From positions 1,426,001 through 1,490,000 of the forward strand of contig VRMN01000002.1 of assembly GCA_008690995.1 (NCBI GenBank): a stretch of 64,000 nucleotides of DNA. The letters are read 5' to 3'. The translations under genes were made by a program, and so were the position numbers. The stretch is from Porphyridium purpureum (Eukaryota > Rhodophyta > Bangiophyceae > Porphyridiales > Porphyridiaceae). Below the pieces are notes generated by a model, which was not told the DNA's origin, made no database searches, and saw only the letters and a program-made list of their open reading frames with translations. Shown piece by piece: positions 10,040-19,730 of this stretch. Positions within the stretch are counted from its first letter, which is position 1; every line of letters begins with the position of its first letter.

Positions 10040-10695
10040 GCACGCGCATCCCATCGGTTTCCGGTTTCGCGGCAAGCGGTTTTACGGTTTGGCGTGTGGC
10101 GCGTGAAACAAAGAATGGGCGGTGGTGCCAAGCAGATGATGTGCAGACGCGTGCACGCACACGCCCTGCGAGATGGTGCATTCAACGCGGAGCGCATGAG
10201 GTGTGTTTCTCATCCTCCCCTTTTCGCCCTTTTTCCAGAAAAGAACCGCACGTTTCCCATGTGTCTCACGCAACGCGTCTCATCTACCCAACCACATCCG
10301 CCGGCAGCTCTGCCCGGGATCAGCGTCGTCCGGACTCGCACAGTACGACGAGGCCCGCGTATTTTGACTTGTTATCATGCGCAACGAGGAAAGAAGGCCG
10401 ACGAGGCCGTGTCCTCCTCGACGACAGCGACAAGCGACTTGTAGACCAGGCAACACCACGCGACCGGCAACCGCAAACGACAGCCAGGCACCTTTCAGGC
10501 GCCCATCCCCACGCGCCTTTGCTCCCGGCAGCTACCAATGTATCCGGTCGACCTCTAGTATGAACTTGGCAGCGTTCAATCGCGAATCCGCTCTACTGCC
10601 TTGCTCAAATCCGTTTCGCACAAATGTTCTCCTCGCCTGCTGAACAGGGACAAATGTAAGCACGGTGCGATCGGATGTTCTGTAGGTGTTCTGTG

Positions 10696-10705
10696 ACTGT
10701 ACAGT
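10696..10705. promoter_or_regulatory. Palindromic ACTGTACAGT upstream of FIP1
   Basis: Perfect 10-bp palindrome about 140 bp upstream of the FIP1 ATG, followed at once by GGGTGTACTGTGG. It is related to the recurrent GGTACAGT motif. Confidence 0.4.
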
Positions 10706-10846
10706 GGGTGTACTGTGGTTTGACGGATGGCGGGCAAGAAGGCGCACGGGGGAGCAGAAAGGCGGAAAGGGAAGAAGGCGGTCAAGGTGGGAAGGTGGAG
10801 TAGGTGCGGTGGAGTTGTTGTGGGTCGGTGGGCGGCGTGAGGTGGG

Positions 10847-12397
10847 ATGGCAGATGCTGGAGCAGGAGGTGGAGGGGTGCAGGGAGACGAGGATGGAAAG
10901 TTGAAAGGAGAGCCGCAAGAGGTGGATGCGTTGTACGCGTCGGAGCCAGGCGGCGGGGATCCGTTGGCCGGGCTCGATGAGAGCGTCGCGGCTCCCGTCA
11001 AGGCGGGTCCGAGGGCAGGTGCGGATGGCGCGGCTGGCAGAGCGGAGGACGGCGGCGCGGACGAGGAGCAGCGCGAGGCCGAGGAGGAGGAGGAGGATGC
11101 AGATGAGGAAGAGGACGAGGACGAGTCTGATGATGAGGATGATGTGGCCGTCGTGCTGAATGCGCCCGGCGCTGTCGGTGATGTAGCCGCCGATCCAAAC
11201 GCACCAAGGGGGGCGAGCGTCAAATTTGCAGCGGGAGTGAACAAGTGGCAGCGACCGGGAAATGCAGCGCCAGGTGGAGCGTCTGGTGCAATGCCCGGTG
11301 GGGTGCCCGGCGGCGCCGCGCCGCCGGGGCTTCTGTCCATGCTGCCCACGCCCACGGTGAATATGCCGTTGCACGCGCGAAGCGTGTACGATATTGAAAT
11401 TGGGCGACTGGCGGAGAAGCCTTGGCGCGAGCGAGGCGCAGATATTACTGAGTATTTCAACTATGGCTTCACGGAAGAGACCTGGAAGGTCTACTGTGAA
11501 CGCCAGATGCAAATGCGGCTCGAGTCTGCCGGCACGGCAAAGATCAAGACGCAGGCAGCGACAGAGAATTGGCCCGGTATTGCCAATTCAGATGGAGCGC
11601 CAAATATCGATGGCGGCATGGGTCCAAAGCCGCCAGGTCCGATGCCATTGGGAGTACCGCCGGGCATGATGCCCGGTTTCCCGCCCATGGGCGGGATGGC
11701 CATGCCTCCATTTGGTATGATGATGCCCGCCATGCCACATTCGTCTCCTTCAGGTGGTGCTGATGCATCGGCGCCGCCAGGCATGAATGCTCCACCATTT
11801 CCCTTTCCAGGTGCTCCGTTTCCGGGTGGGATCAAGATGCCGATGATGCCACCGCAGGCCGGTGGGATGAATCCCAAAGCTTTCATGGATATGATGGCAA
11901 AAGGCGCCGCCGGTATTCCCCCGGGTATGCCGGGAATGATTATGCCGCATCCTGGTGCGCAGAGTCGAGGCTCCAACGCGCTCGGTGCTACTGCGCCTCA
12001 AAGCGTGAAAGATTCTGCTGAAGGCTCTCCGTCAGCTCCTGGCGAATCCAGCATGCAGCGAAGTCGTGCAGACGGAAGTGACGGCGGAGGTCACCGAAAG
12101 CGCGAAAGGGACTATGAAGGTGGAAGCGAAGTTCGAGACCGGGATCGTGGCCGCGACGATGATGGTCGTGATAGGGACCGGGATCGGTATCGCGGCCGTG
12201 GAGGTGATCGCGGTGAACGGGAATACCAGGGCGGACGTGACGATCGCCGAGGAGACAGGGATGATAGGAGAGATAGAGACCACCGGGACGACCGAAGGGA
12301 CAGGGATAGAGATCGCGGCGGTCGTGATCATCGTGACCGAAGGGGCGGGGGTGGAAATCGGCATGACGATGATTCTCGGAAGCGCCAGAGAAGGTGA
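10847..12397 (+). CDS. FIP1: Pre-mRNA 3'-end processing factor FIP1
   Basis: Protein of 516 residues. The diagnostic Fip1 motif is at about residues 180-225, with the core KPWRERGADITEYFNYGF and then TWKVYCERQ, nearly as in yeast and human FIP1. It is preceded by a strongly acidic stretch (residues 72-100), matching the acidic N-terminus that binds poly(A) polymerase in other FIP1 proteins. The middle is rich in Pro, Gly and Met; the C-terminus (about 405-516) is a mixed-charge Arg/Asp repeat tract like that of metazoan FIP1L1. FIP1 belongs to CPSF and recruits poly(A) polymerase for mRNA polyadenylation in the nucleus. The ATG sits about 140 bp after a TACAGT palindrome. A 283-bp gap separates its stop from the convergent UBE2J gene. 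Confidence 0.92.
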   Translation: MADAGAGGGGVQGDEDGKLKGEPQEVDALYASEPGGGDPLAGLDESVAAPVKAGPRAGADGAAGRAEDGGADEEQREAEEEEEDADEEEDEDESDDEDDVAVVLNAPGAVGDVAADPNAPRGASVKFAAGVNKWQRPGNAAPGGASGAMPGGVPGGAAPPGLLSMLPTPTVNMPLHARSVYDIEIGRLAEKPWRERGADITEYFNYGFTEETWKVYCERQMQMRLESAGTAKIKTQAATENWPGIANSDGAPNIDGGMGPKPPGPMPLGVPPGMMPGFPPMGGMAMPPFGMMMPAMPHSSPSGGADASAPPGMNAPPFPFPGAPFPGGIKMPMMPPQAGGMNPKAFMDMMAKGAAGIPPGMPGMIMPHPGAQSRGSNALGATAPQSVKDSAEGSPSAPGESSMQRSRADGSDGGGHRKRERDYEGGSEVRDRDRGRDDDGRDRDRDRYRGRGGDRGEREYQGGRDDRRGDRDDRRDRDHRDDRRDRDRDRGGRDHRDRRGGGGNRHDDDSRKRQRR

Positions 12398-12680
12398 ACA
12401 CCGAGTCAACGGGTTTCTGCGAAATGCGGCGTGTGTACATTACATTGATTTTCTGCCATGATTTGGACAGGTTGATAAACTCAAAGTCGGCGGCTGAAAC
12501 CTCATTCCACGAACTGATGTAGACGCTCGAGTTCCTTTTTTTGGTTTTGGTTAAACTGATTAATTGTTCTCCTAACCAAACATGCGGTATCTGGCTAGAG
12601 ACTTATCTTTAGTCGTGTTGCTACGAGCAGCTCCTTTCTCAGGCGTAGGGAGAACGACGTGGCGCGTGCGTCTGCTGCGG

Positions 12681-13442
12681 TTATAAAGTCATGTGCTGCA
12701 TAACCTTCCACAAGACAGCAAGCACAGAAACAAGCACAACCATCCAGCCGAAAAGCGAAACAAGGCTTTCACTCTGCTTTTCCGGCTGGTTCTCGGAAGA
12801 TTCGGAGCCTGAACCTGCCGCCCTGGTCTTGTGATTCGGCCCTCCTTGGCGCGCGGGCGCATCCGTACCGTTGTTCCCAGCCCGACTGTGAGCTTTAGAC
12901 ACTCCTGCGCCGGCTTGTGGTGTGCCACGCGCGTCCGCTGAAGCTGGACTGGTTCGCTCCGACCGAAGGAGCTCTGGAAAGAGCTCGGCGAACATCTTGT
13001 CCTTCTCATTCCAGTCGTGTGAGGCGGTCGCGTACTTACGTTTCTCCGCATCGGTACTTCGCATGCTCCCCACGGTGTCCTCGTTGCCGACCATGAAGGA
13101 CAACAATCCGGTCAGAACGCTGCCCACGCCCCAAATTGCGTTCCACTCCTCCGGATGGAAATCAGACATGGACAGGCACAACTTTGTGTTTGGTTTGAAC
13201 CGGCCAGACGGCGTGAGCATATACACGGCTGGCGGCTTGTACGGGTAGCTATCTGGAAACACCAATTTGCCCATATACAGTCCGTGCTGGTACGGAGTAT
13301 CTTCAGGGCCTTCAATCACAAAATACCAGCGCAAGATATTGCTCGGGTGCGGTCGCGCCGTAATACATGGCGGCGGGTCCCGCATGATGTTGCGGTACTC
13401 CTTTCTCAACCGCTGCAACGCGGTTTGTGAAGCCGCCGCCAT
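12681..13442 (-). CDS. UBE2J: Tail-anchored ubiquitin-conjugating enzyme E2, UBE2J/UBC6 type
   Basis: The long frame begins at 13793, but the conserved protein starts at the ATG at 13442 (MAAASQTALQRLRKEYRNI), giving 253 residues. The UBC fold covers about residues 5-115. The catalytic cysteine is C89 in NTKLCLSMSDFHPEEW, the UBC6-type context that lacks the usual HPN tripeptide of most E2s. The last 24 residues hold a hydrophobic tail (LFGWMVVLVSVLAVLW), fitting tail-anchoring in the ER membrane. UBE2J/UBC6 enzymes pass ubiquitin to misfolded ER proteins in ER-associated degradation. A charged, disordered linker lies between fold and anchor. The upstream 117 codons of the long frame are low complexity and probably leader. 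Confidence 0.93.
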   Translation of the reverse strand: MAAASQTALQRLRKEYRNIMRDPPPCITARPHPSNILRWYFVIEGPEDTPYQHGLYMGKLVFPDSYPYKPPAVYMLTPSGRFKPNTKLCLSMSDFHPEEWNAIWGVGSVLTGLLSFMVGNEDTVGSMRSTDAEKRKYATASHDWNEKDKMFAELFPELLRSERTSPASADARGTPQAGAGVSKAHSRAGNNGTDAPARQGGPNHKTRAAGSGSESSENQPEKQSESLVSLFGWMVVLVSVLAVLWKVMQHMTL

Positions 13443-15073
13443 CTTCACCTCAACACCCACCCTTTCTGCAGGGCGCCACCTCACCACACACGCTTTCCCT
13501 CCTCTTCGTCTTCCTTTCTCCCCAATCTTCTCCATAAACGCACCAAAAAAACGCGAGCCGATTCGAGTAGCCGAGACAGTCGGGGAGCGTTGCTGCGTTT
13601 CGGGCAAAATTGGACTTTCCGAGCAGTCACGCGGGTAAGCGGTGGAGGCGGTGGAGGCGGTGGAGGCGGCGGAATAATGGTTGATGTGCTTCCGCTGGGC
13701 GAGTGCGCGTGACCAGGCAGTTCTCCAGTAACAACAGCAGGCGTCGTTGCCGACGTACTGCCCGACATGCAGAACATGAGAACAGAGCCACATAAGAAAA
13801 CACTAAAATGCAGTAGCTCGTCAAAGTTTTTGTCTGAAACCTTTTGTCTTCTACAACTTCTCCAGCAAAACGCTCAGACGCAATGACAACTCTGAATAGT
13901 AAGCCTTCCCGAATGCAGGCCCAATCTTTGTCGAGGCTCATAGAGCATCTTTTCACCCACAGTGACAGAACAAACTGGCCTCGAAACTGAGGACGAAATG
14001 CTGTCTGCAGCAGCCGCCTCCTACTATTCCATGATTTTGTTTCTGTGCCACCGGGTCTGATCCAAGATAGTCAACCTAGCTCTCAAGTCCGGTCGTTCTC
14101 GCAAAGCCACGCAGACACGCTTAAATTCGCCGCACTTCCGGGACAACCTGCTGCTTGCTCCCTCGCGCACGAGGAACGAGCCGCGATACTTTTCAATACC
14201 AACATAGCGTGTGTCATTCCGTGGAGAATAATTCGCCGTGTCCGAGCCCCAGAAGAAATCATCATGTGCAAACTCAAGCACGTAAAGTTGATGCGTGACA
14301 GAAATAGTCTCGTGCGTTGCGCACAGGAGAATAGTTTTGCCAACTCAACATGTCGTCGCTGAGGCGTCATCTTGTCCGCTTGTCCTTCCACTGCGAATTC
14401 AGCCTAGATCGATGTGGCCGCAATGTGGACCCATCTTATCAAACTTGCAAGCGCCGAAGCAGAATTCGACGGACGGAAACCATACACCGCTAATTACCAG
14501 TTCACTGACAGGCACCACGATTGACAAGCATCGACTTTTCAAGTGTTTGCTTATGCAGTAGAATCGCACCAGATCCCTGCCTCGGCCTCTGTAGACTTCT
14601 CATGCAGTCCTTCAATCGAACTGATCAACCTCTGCTTCGTGCTCGTTTTCAAGAGTAACCTGGTCTTTCGCGTGAGGCCCTTTCTTTCTTTCTCAGTATG
14701 CGCGCACTGCATCTGAATGTATGCTTCTGTCGAAACTTTCCGCCAACACAGAGAGAGCAGGACTGACGCTTCAGGTAGCTCGCAATGGAAGTACTGAAGT
14801 TTTGAACAACCCTTAGATTCCTGCGGGGTTCATGGGACGACCTGACGCAAGTCGTTGCGAGAGACGCCAATGCAGAATGTGTTCGCCAACGCTCTACGAA
14901 GCATCTCGCTCAACTGGCACCAGACAGCTGACGGGACGAGTCCTCAGATATTTTTTCACCCACACGTTGCCACCTAAAAAATCTGCAAGTCGCCTGTCGA
15001 ACGCGCTTTGGCTGCTGGGGTGGTCGTTGGACGACGAGCCACGCAGATCGAGACTCGAGTGACAGTGTTGACC
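13443..15073. other. Intergenic region with no convincing gene
   Basis: About 1.6 kb between divergent UBE2J and TLDc genes, holding only short overlapping open frames. A minus-strand frame open over 14024-14344 reads somewhat like protein (FAHDDFFWGSDTANYS, RYVGIEKYRGSFLV) but has no ATG and matches no family I know. A short (GGAGGC)-type repeat lies near 13641-13672. Confidence 0.4.
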
Positions 15074-15994
15074 ATGTGTGTGTGCTTTGTGGTTGTGCCT
15101 ACGCGCGTGGAAAGGCGACAGCAAGAAGCTGCGCATGAGCGCGCCCCGGTTGCCCGCGCGCAGACAAAATGGCGTTTGGTCCATCATTCGCGATCTCGTG
15201 CGGTCGTTGGGAAGACGCGATTGGGCGCCGAGCAGCAAGATGCCGAAGAAGATTTGGACGTCATTGAGCGCGCTATGAAGTGGCTCGGCTTCAAAAAGGA
15301 GAAGACACCGTTCGGCCTGGCTCGGTTTGATCGCGACAAGTTTCCCGAACTGTGGCCGGCAGAGCTGGAGGAGCAAGCGGACCCGGTTGAAGGCGATGAA
15401 AAGGACCCGGATCTGCAGCTAATTCGGCCCATGATGGCACGGACAAGCTTGCAAACACGACCCATGGAATGCGTGTTTGATGCCGAGGTACATGGATGGA
15501 AGGCAGCATCATTTCATCGCTGCGTTGACAAGCGCGGGCCAGCGGTGGTTTTAGCCAGGACAAAGGGCGGCGCTGTGGTGGGAGGATACTCTCCGAAAGG
15601 CTGGGTTGGTTACGGTGAGAGCCGTGGAAGCATCGCTGCCTTCTTGTTCACGTGGCCCGACGGTGACACATCAAAGCGGTCAATCAAGTTGAGAAAAATT
15701 GGTATGGCGTCCATGGCGTCTATGGATCAGCCCGAGTCCGGTCCCCGCTTTGGCGCAGAAGGGCTGACTATTCCTCTTCTGGATGCGCGCGCCACCGAGT
15801 ATGATGGCACTGAGCGCGTTGCGCGTTGTAAGCTAGGCACTTACTACGACAAGTTGCCGGACGGATCCAAGAGCTTATTTGCACACGGCGAAGGCCTACT
15901 TACGGAGCTTGTGTCGCTTCGGGCGTTCGTGGGTATCTACGGTAGTGATGAAGAGATTCCATTTTTAGATGCCTTACCCTTTAGCTTAGAATGA
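15074..15994 (+). CDS. TLDc-domain protein
   Basis: The open frame starts at a TTG (15008); the first in-frame ATG is 15074, giving 306 residues, and another ATG at 15275 begins the first clearly conserved-looking stretch (MKWLGFKKEKTPFG). The C-terminal half resembles a TLDc domain: FDAEVHGWKAASFHRC, GPAVVLARTKGGAVVGGYS, WVGYGESRGSIAAFLFTW, then FGAEGLTIPL and LVSLRAFVGIYG. TLDc proteins (OXR1, NCOA7, TLDC2 and plant relatives) are linked to oxidative-stress resistance and to regulation of the V-ATPase. I see no accompanying LysM, TBC or EF-hand domain. The N-terminal 65 residues are uncertain and could be leader. It is convergent with the phycobilisome linker, with only 67 bp between stops. 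Confidence 0.75.
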   Translation: MCVCFVVVPTRVERRQQEAAHERAPVARAQTKWRLVHHSRSRAVVGKTRLGAEQQDAEEDLDVIERAMKWLGFKKEKTPFGLARFDRDKFPELWPAELEEQADPVEGDEKDPDLQLIRPMMARTSLQTRPMECVFDAEVHGWKAASFHRCVDKRGPAVVLARTKGGAVVGGYSPKGWVGYGESRGSIAAFLFTWPDGDTSKRSIKLRKIGMASMASMDQPESGPRFGAEGLTIPLLDARATEYDGTERVARCKLGTYYDKLPDGSKSLFAHGEGLLTELVSLRAFVGIYGSDEEIPFLDALPFSLE

Positions 15995-16061
15995 ACAAGC
16001 GAAACAGACTGTTTTTGGACGGGAACGGACTGGATCCTGCCTCGCACAAGTGTACTAGAAT

Positions 16062-17090
16062 CTACACGCTAAGGCCAAGAGCAGCGAGCTCGCGCTTCAG
16101 CTTGGACACCTGAGCCATTTTGCTCTGCACATCTGCGCTGAATGCGGCCGAAACTTGGGACACTGCAGCTTGCTGCGCCCGGTACTCAGCGGCCTCGGCT
16201 GGGCTCAAATACATGTAACTTCCGGGCACGATCTCCAGGCGGCGACCGACAAGGCGCTTTGACGACTGGCCACGTGGCTGGTCAATGTCCGGACGCGGCG
16301 GAATGCCGCTCTTCACGGAAGTCAGGCTAGAAGCCGTGTTGGTCGCGACGCGTCCGACGGTCTTCGACGATCTGCCGGCGCCCTCCAACGACAGCACCTT
16401 GTTCGAGTTCGCCACGCCGGTTGAACGCGCGCGCGAAGTCAGCGACTTGTCCGACTGGCCTGGAGCTCCATACATCGATACCATGCGGTTGAAGTCTTCC
16501 GCGGTCATGTAGGTGCCGCGGAACTGCTCATACGGGACGGTGTCCTCGCCAAAGCGCTCGTAGTACTCGTCCGAGTCCACGTACGACGAGATTTCGGCCT
16601 CGTAGCCATTGTTCACGTAGCATTGCACGTGCTGAGATACCTCTGCCTGCGAGATCGGGCCGCGGCCCAACAGGTGCTTCATGTTGAGCTCGACGAATCG
16701 GTACGGCCCGCACGGCTCGAAGAATCTTCTGCGATACGTATCGCTGAGGGCGAGCTCCCGCACGAATTCGCGCACCGACAGCTCCCCGCTCAAGAACATG
16801 GACTCCTGCTTGGCGAACGACGCGCGTTCCTCCTCCATGACGTACGCGTTCCCAAACACCTGCTTGATCGCCTGCAGCACGAGCAGCTGGCGGTCCTCCA
16901 GGCTCATCTTGGCAGGCGCCGAGACGGGCTGCGACGCGGCCACGCCAGACAGCGTGATCGACACATCACTCACACCCATCTGCAACGCCGCAGCACGCGG
17001 CCGCGCCTGCTGCCTCGCGCACACCACGCCGCGCGACACCGCCGTGCCGGGGCGCACCACCGCTCCAACGCCTCCCGTCACAAACGCCAT
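16062..17090 (-). CDS. Phycobilisome linker polypeptide, plastid-targeted
   Basis: The open frame begins at a TTG (17117); the first ATG is 17090 (MAFVTGGVGAVVRPGTAVSRG), giving 342 residues. Residues 1 to about 37 are rich in Ala, Arg, Val and Gly, like a red-algal plastid transit peptide. Residues about 64-191 form one phycobilisome linker domain: ERASFAKQESMFLSGELSVR, FVRELALSDTYRRRFFEP, YRFVELNMKHLLGRGPIS, EYYERFGEDTVPYEQF. A basic, Ser-rich C-terminal extension ends in a predicted helix (MAQVSKLKRELAALGLSV). Linkers of this domain join phycobiliprotein hexamers within rods or rods to core on the stromal face of thylakoids. I cannot say which rod or rod-core linker this is. The gene strongly supports a red-algal nuclear origin for the window. 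Confidence 0.95.
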   Translation of the reverse strand: MAFVTGGVGAVVRPGTAVSRGVVCARQQARPRAAALQMGVSDVSITLSGVAASQPVSAPAKMSLEDRQLLVLQAIKQVFGNAYVMEEERASFAKQESMFLSGELSVREFVRELALSDTYRRRFFEPCGPYRFVELNMKHLLGRGPISQAEVSQHVQCYVNNGYEAEISSYVDSDEYYERFGEDTVPYEQFRGTYMTAEDFNRMVSMYGAPGQSDKSLTSRARSTGVANSNKVLSLEGAGRSSKTVGRVATNTASSLTSVKSGIPPRPDIDQPRGQSSKRLVGRRLEIVPGSYMYLSPAEAAEYRAQQAAVSQVSAAFSADVQSKMAQVSKLKRELAALGLSV

Positions 17091-17325
17091 ACCGAGCCTA
17101 TCTCCCACAACACACAACCCAGTCGCTAAGCGCCTCGCAATCGCCTCGCAGTCCCACAGAAATTCTCCACAGCCTTCTCCTGTCTACCTCTCTGCCCACA
17201 CACCTACTCGCTGACGAGACACACACACGCCTTCCCCCACCACCACCGCGTTCACCTTGCGGCACCTCGGGCGGCAACCACGTCGGAGCGCTCATACTAA
17301 AACGACGCGTTTTCATAGTAGTTGA

Positions 17326-17333
17326 ACTGTACC
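17326..17333 (-). promoter_or_regulatory. GGTACAGT motif upstream of phycobilisome linker
   Basis: Exact copy on the minus strand, about 240 bp upstream of the linker ATG and in the same orientation as the gene. Confidence 0.4.
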
Positions 17334-17464
17334 GGAGATTCGAGTTCCAAGCCGAGATTCTTCCCGGAGCGCGTGCGGGCACGTTCGTGGCTTTTGCACA
17401 GTTCGAGCGGCACGCACCCAAAAATAAAAAACCCCTCAACCCACCCGGGGTGTACAGCGATACA

Positions 17465-17472
17465 GGTACAGT
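17465..17472 (+). promoter_or_regulatory. GGTACAGT motif, opposite orientation
   Basis: Exact copy on the plus strand, about 130 bp from the site at 17326-17333, in the short gap between two minus-strand genes. Confidence 0.35.
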
Positions 17473-17518
17473 GTGGGTGTAGGGTGAGCGGGAGTGATGA
17501 TGTCATTGCAATGCGCAT

Positions 17519-18715
17519 TCACTCGTGCGGGTCCGTGGCTTCTGGGCGGTCCCGCGAGTCGAGTTCGGCTTCGATGAGCGCGCACTCTGACTGTGCGCTG
17601 GCAATCTCGACGTCATACCTGGCCAGCTGCTCTTCCAGCGCCGCACGCCCAGATTCGCTTAGTGTTGCCAGGCGAAGCTGGTCCGAGCATCGTCGGCGCT
17701 TCATGCGCAGCGGCATCAGCTGGTCGCGCTCGATTGTGTCCAGCCGCTCGTTCAGCACGCGCAAGTGCTCGCGCCGCGCACGCTCCGCTTCGAGCAGGGC
17801 TTCTGCTCGCCGACGCTCCGCGGCTTTTTGCTCCGCAGCCTGTCGAACACGCTCTTGCTCCTTTTCGCGTCGCGCCGCCTTTTTCGCCTCCACCTCGGCA
17901 AGACGAGCCTCCCTTTCGGCGCGTAGCAACTCCCCGCGCGCCGACCACGTAAACTCTTGCACTGGTTTGGCCTTTGAAGCACTTTTTCCTTGCGCTTTCG
18001 TCACCGCAGCAGGCTCATGGCTGATGCCCACTGACCTGTTGTCACTGGCGCTGACTGCGGGAGCCGAATTTACCGGTTCGCGCTCATGGCTCGAGCCAGA
18101 AGCCTGTGGTTCACCTTCTCCCAGCCGCTGGCCGTCATCTCGCATGTACAACTTGCCCTGGAAAACATTCGGCATGGTTCTTTTATGCCGTTCAATGTAT
18201 GACTCCTTTTCTCGCTTGCCGTGCTGAACGGCACCCATACCGGAAGGCGTTGCTGCTCTGTCGGAAGGGCGCTCACTTTCTTCAGCGTCCAAAGCAGGTG
18301 GTCTTTGCAGGAGGTCAAGTGCGTGTTCAGGTACTGGTGTGCTCCGCGTGCCTGCCGATGCCGATGAGGAAGGTGAAAGTCTCCGCCCGCCGAAAAGGCC
18401 AAGAGAATGCAACAAAGGGCGTATCGCGAGCGAATACACAAACCAAAGAAAACCGAGCACCACTGTTCCGCGCAAAATCTGCAGCGGCAGCTGATCCACA
18501 AAACGCTGCACCTGTTTTTGCGTTGGCAACCTGGCGACGACAGCCCGCGCCGCGTTCTGTGCCTGCACGAACGCCTGCTCCGCTGCCACAGACAAGTCTC
18601 GGTCCCATGCGAGATGGATGTACGCCGCGGCCGCAACTGCCAGCCCTAGCATTGCCGCGCTCAGCATGTACATAAGTCCCGCCATCTTCCCACGAATCGA
18701 AGGACAACCTTTCAT
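17519..18715 (-). CDS. Coiled-coil membrane protein of unknown function
   Basis: Protein of 398 residues from the ATG at 18715; a second ATG at 18685 (MAGLMYMLSAAMLGLAVA) could be used instead. Two hydrophobic segments are near residues 12-32 and 81-98, separated by an amphipathic stretch (RAVVARLPTQKQVQRFVDQL). A long disordered region follows, then a highly charged Arg/Glu/Ala coiled coil from about residue 260 to 375 (EREARLAEVEAKKAARREKE). I recognise no family. The layout suits a membrane-tethered scaffold with a cytosolic or stromal coiled coil, but that is inference. It shares a 241-bp divergent upstream region with the BUD31-like gene. Confidence 0.75.
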   Translation of the reverse strand: MKGCPSIRGKMAGLMYMLSAAMLGLAVAAAAYIHLAWDRDLSVAAEQAFVQAQNAARAVVARLPTQKQVQRFVDQLPLQILRGTVVLGFLWFVYSLAIRPLLHSLGLFGGRRLSPSSSASAGTRSTPVPEHALDLLQRPPALDAEESERPSDRAATPSGMGAVQHGKREKESYIERHKRTMPNVFQGKLYMRDDGQRLGEGEPQASGSSHEREPVNSAPAVSASDNRSVGISHEPAAVTKAQGKSASKAKPVQEFTWSARGELLRAEREARLAEVEAKKAARREKEQERVRQAAEQKAAERRRAEALLEAERARREHLRVLNERLDTIERDQLMPLRMKRRRCSDQLRLATLSESGRAALEEQLARYDVEIASAQSECALIEAELDSRDRPEATDPHE

Positions 18716-18956
18716 TATGATCCGTTGCGAACACTTCGGTCTTCGTAGAAAGAGAAGAATGACACGGAACGCATCTCAGAGACGGACACACCGTGTGACG
18801 CGGATGACAGAGCGGGCGATCAATGCGCCAAGTTCGGCTGTGGATGGTTTCAGCTACTCGCGCGAAGCTCTGCGTCGCACAGGTTGAGAGGGCTGACTTG
18901 GTCTTACGAGCGCAGCCAGGAAAACGGTGAACGCTGATTTAGGAGATACTCAGACC

Positions 18957-19445
18957 ATGTCGTGGCGTGTCAAGCTGGCGCAGAAGACAGCTCCGGCAGA
19001 CGTCCAAGCCCTCCAAGATCTCTTCGAGCGGCACGATGCAGCGGTTCGTGTGTTGATGGAGGAAGATATTTCGAAGAAGATGCGCGCAGAGCTGCAGTGG
19101 GGCGTGCACCGCGCAAACTACGAGAAGAACCGCTCCATTTACGAACGAGGTGTGTCCGAGCGAGGGATGAGGTACTTGGTGAAACACAATCTGGTGGACG
19201 CAAAGCTGATTGCCAAGTGGAAGAAGCCAGGGTACGAGCGGCTATGTTCGACGGCCGCAGTGACCACTAGCAATACAAACATGGGCACCGTTTCAATCTG
19301 TCGCGTCCCGCTTCGCTGCCGCCAACCAGAACAGGTGCGCCCAAGCGTGCTTACCGGCTGTGTTACCTGCGCAACAGAAGATGATGGGCCTATTTGGTGG
19401 AACGAAGAGCCACCAGAAAGGGTGTTAACGTGGGTTTTCTGTTAA
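18957..19445 (+). CDS. BUD31/G10-like splicing factor, 5' part of a gene split by an LTR element
   Basis: The frame opens at a GTG (18927); the first ATG is 18957. The signature LVDAKLIAKWKKPGYERLC followed by NTNMGTVSICRVP matches BUD31/G10, a small zinc protein of the spliceosomal NTC-related complex (human NLIAKWKKQGYENLC, DTNFGTNCICRVP). Helical residues before it align with the BUD31 N-terminal half. Several cysteines conserved in BUD31 are missing: LCCLRC reads LCSTAA and the final CTHCGCRGC reads CVTCATEDD, so zinc binding may be altered. A copia-type LTR begins at 19429, so the last codons and the stop (TWVFC) come from the LTR. The displaced 3' part lies at 30290-30649 in the same frame. 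It may be a divergent paralogue rather than the only BUD31. Confidence 0.75.
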   Translation: MSWRVKLAQKTAPADVQALQDLFERHDAAVRVLMEEDISKKMRAELQWGVHRANYEKNRSIYERGVSERGMRYLVKHNLVDAKLIAKWKKPGYERLCSTAAVTTSNTNMGTVSICRVPLRCRQPEQVRPSVLTGCVTCATEDDGPIWWNEEPPERVLTWVFC

Positions 19446-19730
19446 CGATCAACGAAGAACCCTTTTACTATTCCCCTTCCCTTACCTTCTCTCTTTTCTT
19501 CTAGGCTTATCCGTCTGCCATCTCTGCGCGACCGCACCCACTATATAGACGCCCGCCGGGTCCTTGTTGATGCAATCTGACCACATCGAGTCACGTCACA
19601 TCGGCATCCGGCGGGACGCTAGTCGAGTCACATCGCATTACACCCGCTGAATCCCCGTCACGACGTCCCGGTACGTTCGCACTCGCCCTTCCGCACGCCC
19701 ATCGACGAGTGGGACGGGCAACTTTCCACG
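19429..19730 (-). repeat. Copia-type element, left (3') LTR
   Basis: 302 bp, bounded by CGTGG and CCACG, and apparently identical to 29984-30285. It contains a CTATATAG run near 19541-19548 that may be its TATA box. The end of pol reads into it, and it supplies the stop codon of the BUD31-like 5' part. Confidence 0.95.

Larger units (their letters stand above)
9852..10846. other. Divergent intergenic region between GT61 gene and FIP1
   Basis: Contains related TACAGT motifs at 9991-9997, 10032-10039, 10696-10705 (palindromic ACTGTACAGT) and 10710-10716. No gene is seen. It probably holds both promoters of the divergent pair. Long open frames here overlap one another and are not supported. Confidence 0.5.
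17091..17518. other. Upstream region of phycobilisome linker with two GGTACAGT sites
   Basis: Lies between the linker start and the 3' end of the next minus-strand gene. It has ACTGTACC at 17326-17333 and GGTACAGT at 17465-17472, in opposite orientations. No gene is seen. Confidence 0.5.

Noticed and set aside
9852-10181. N-terminal extension of 110 residues on the GT61 protein
   Set aside because: It is low complexity with glycine and arginine runs, crosses the TACAGT motifs that probably belong to the promoter, and precedes a good ATG at 9851.
13443-13793. N-terminal extension of 117 residues on the UBE2J protein
   Set aside because: The E2 fold begins right after the ATG at 13442, and the extension contains a short-period STASTAS repeat and no conserved motif.
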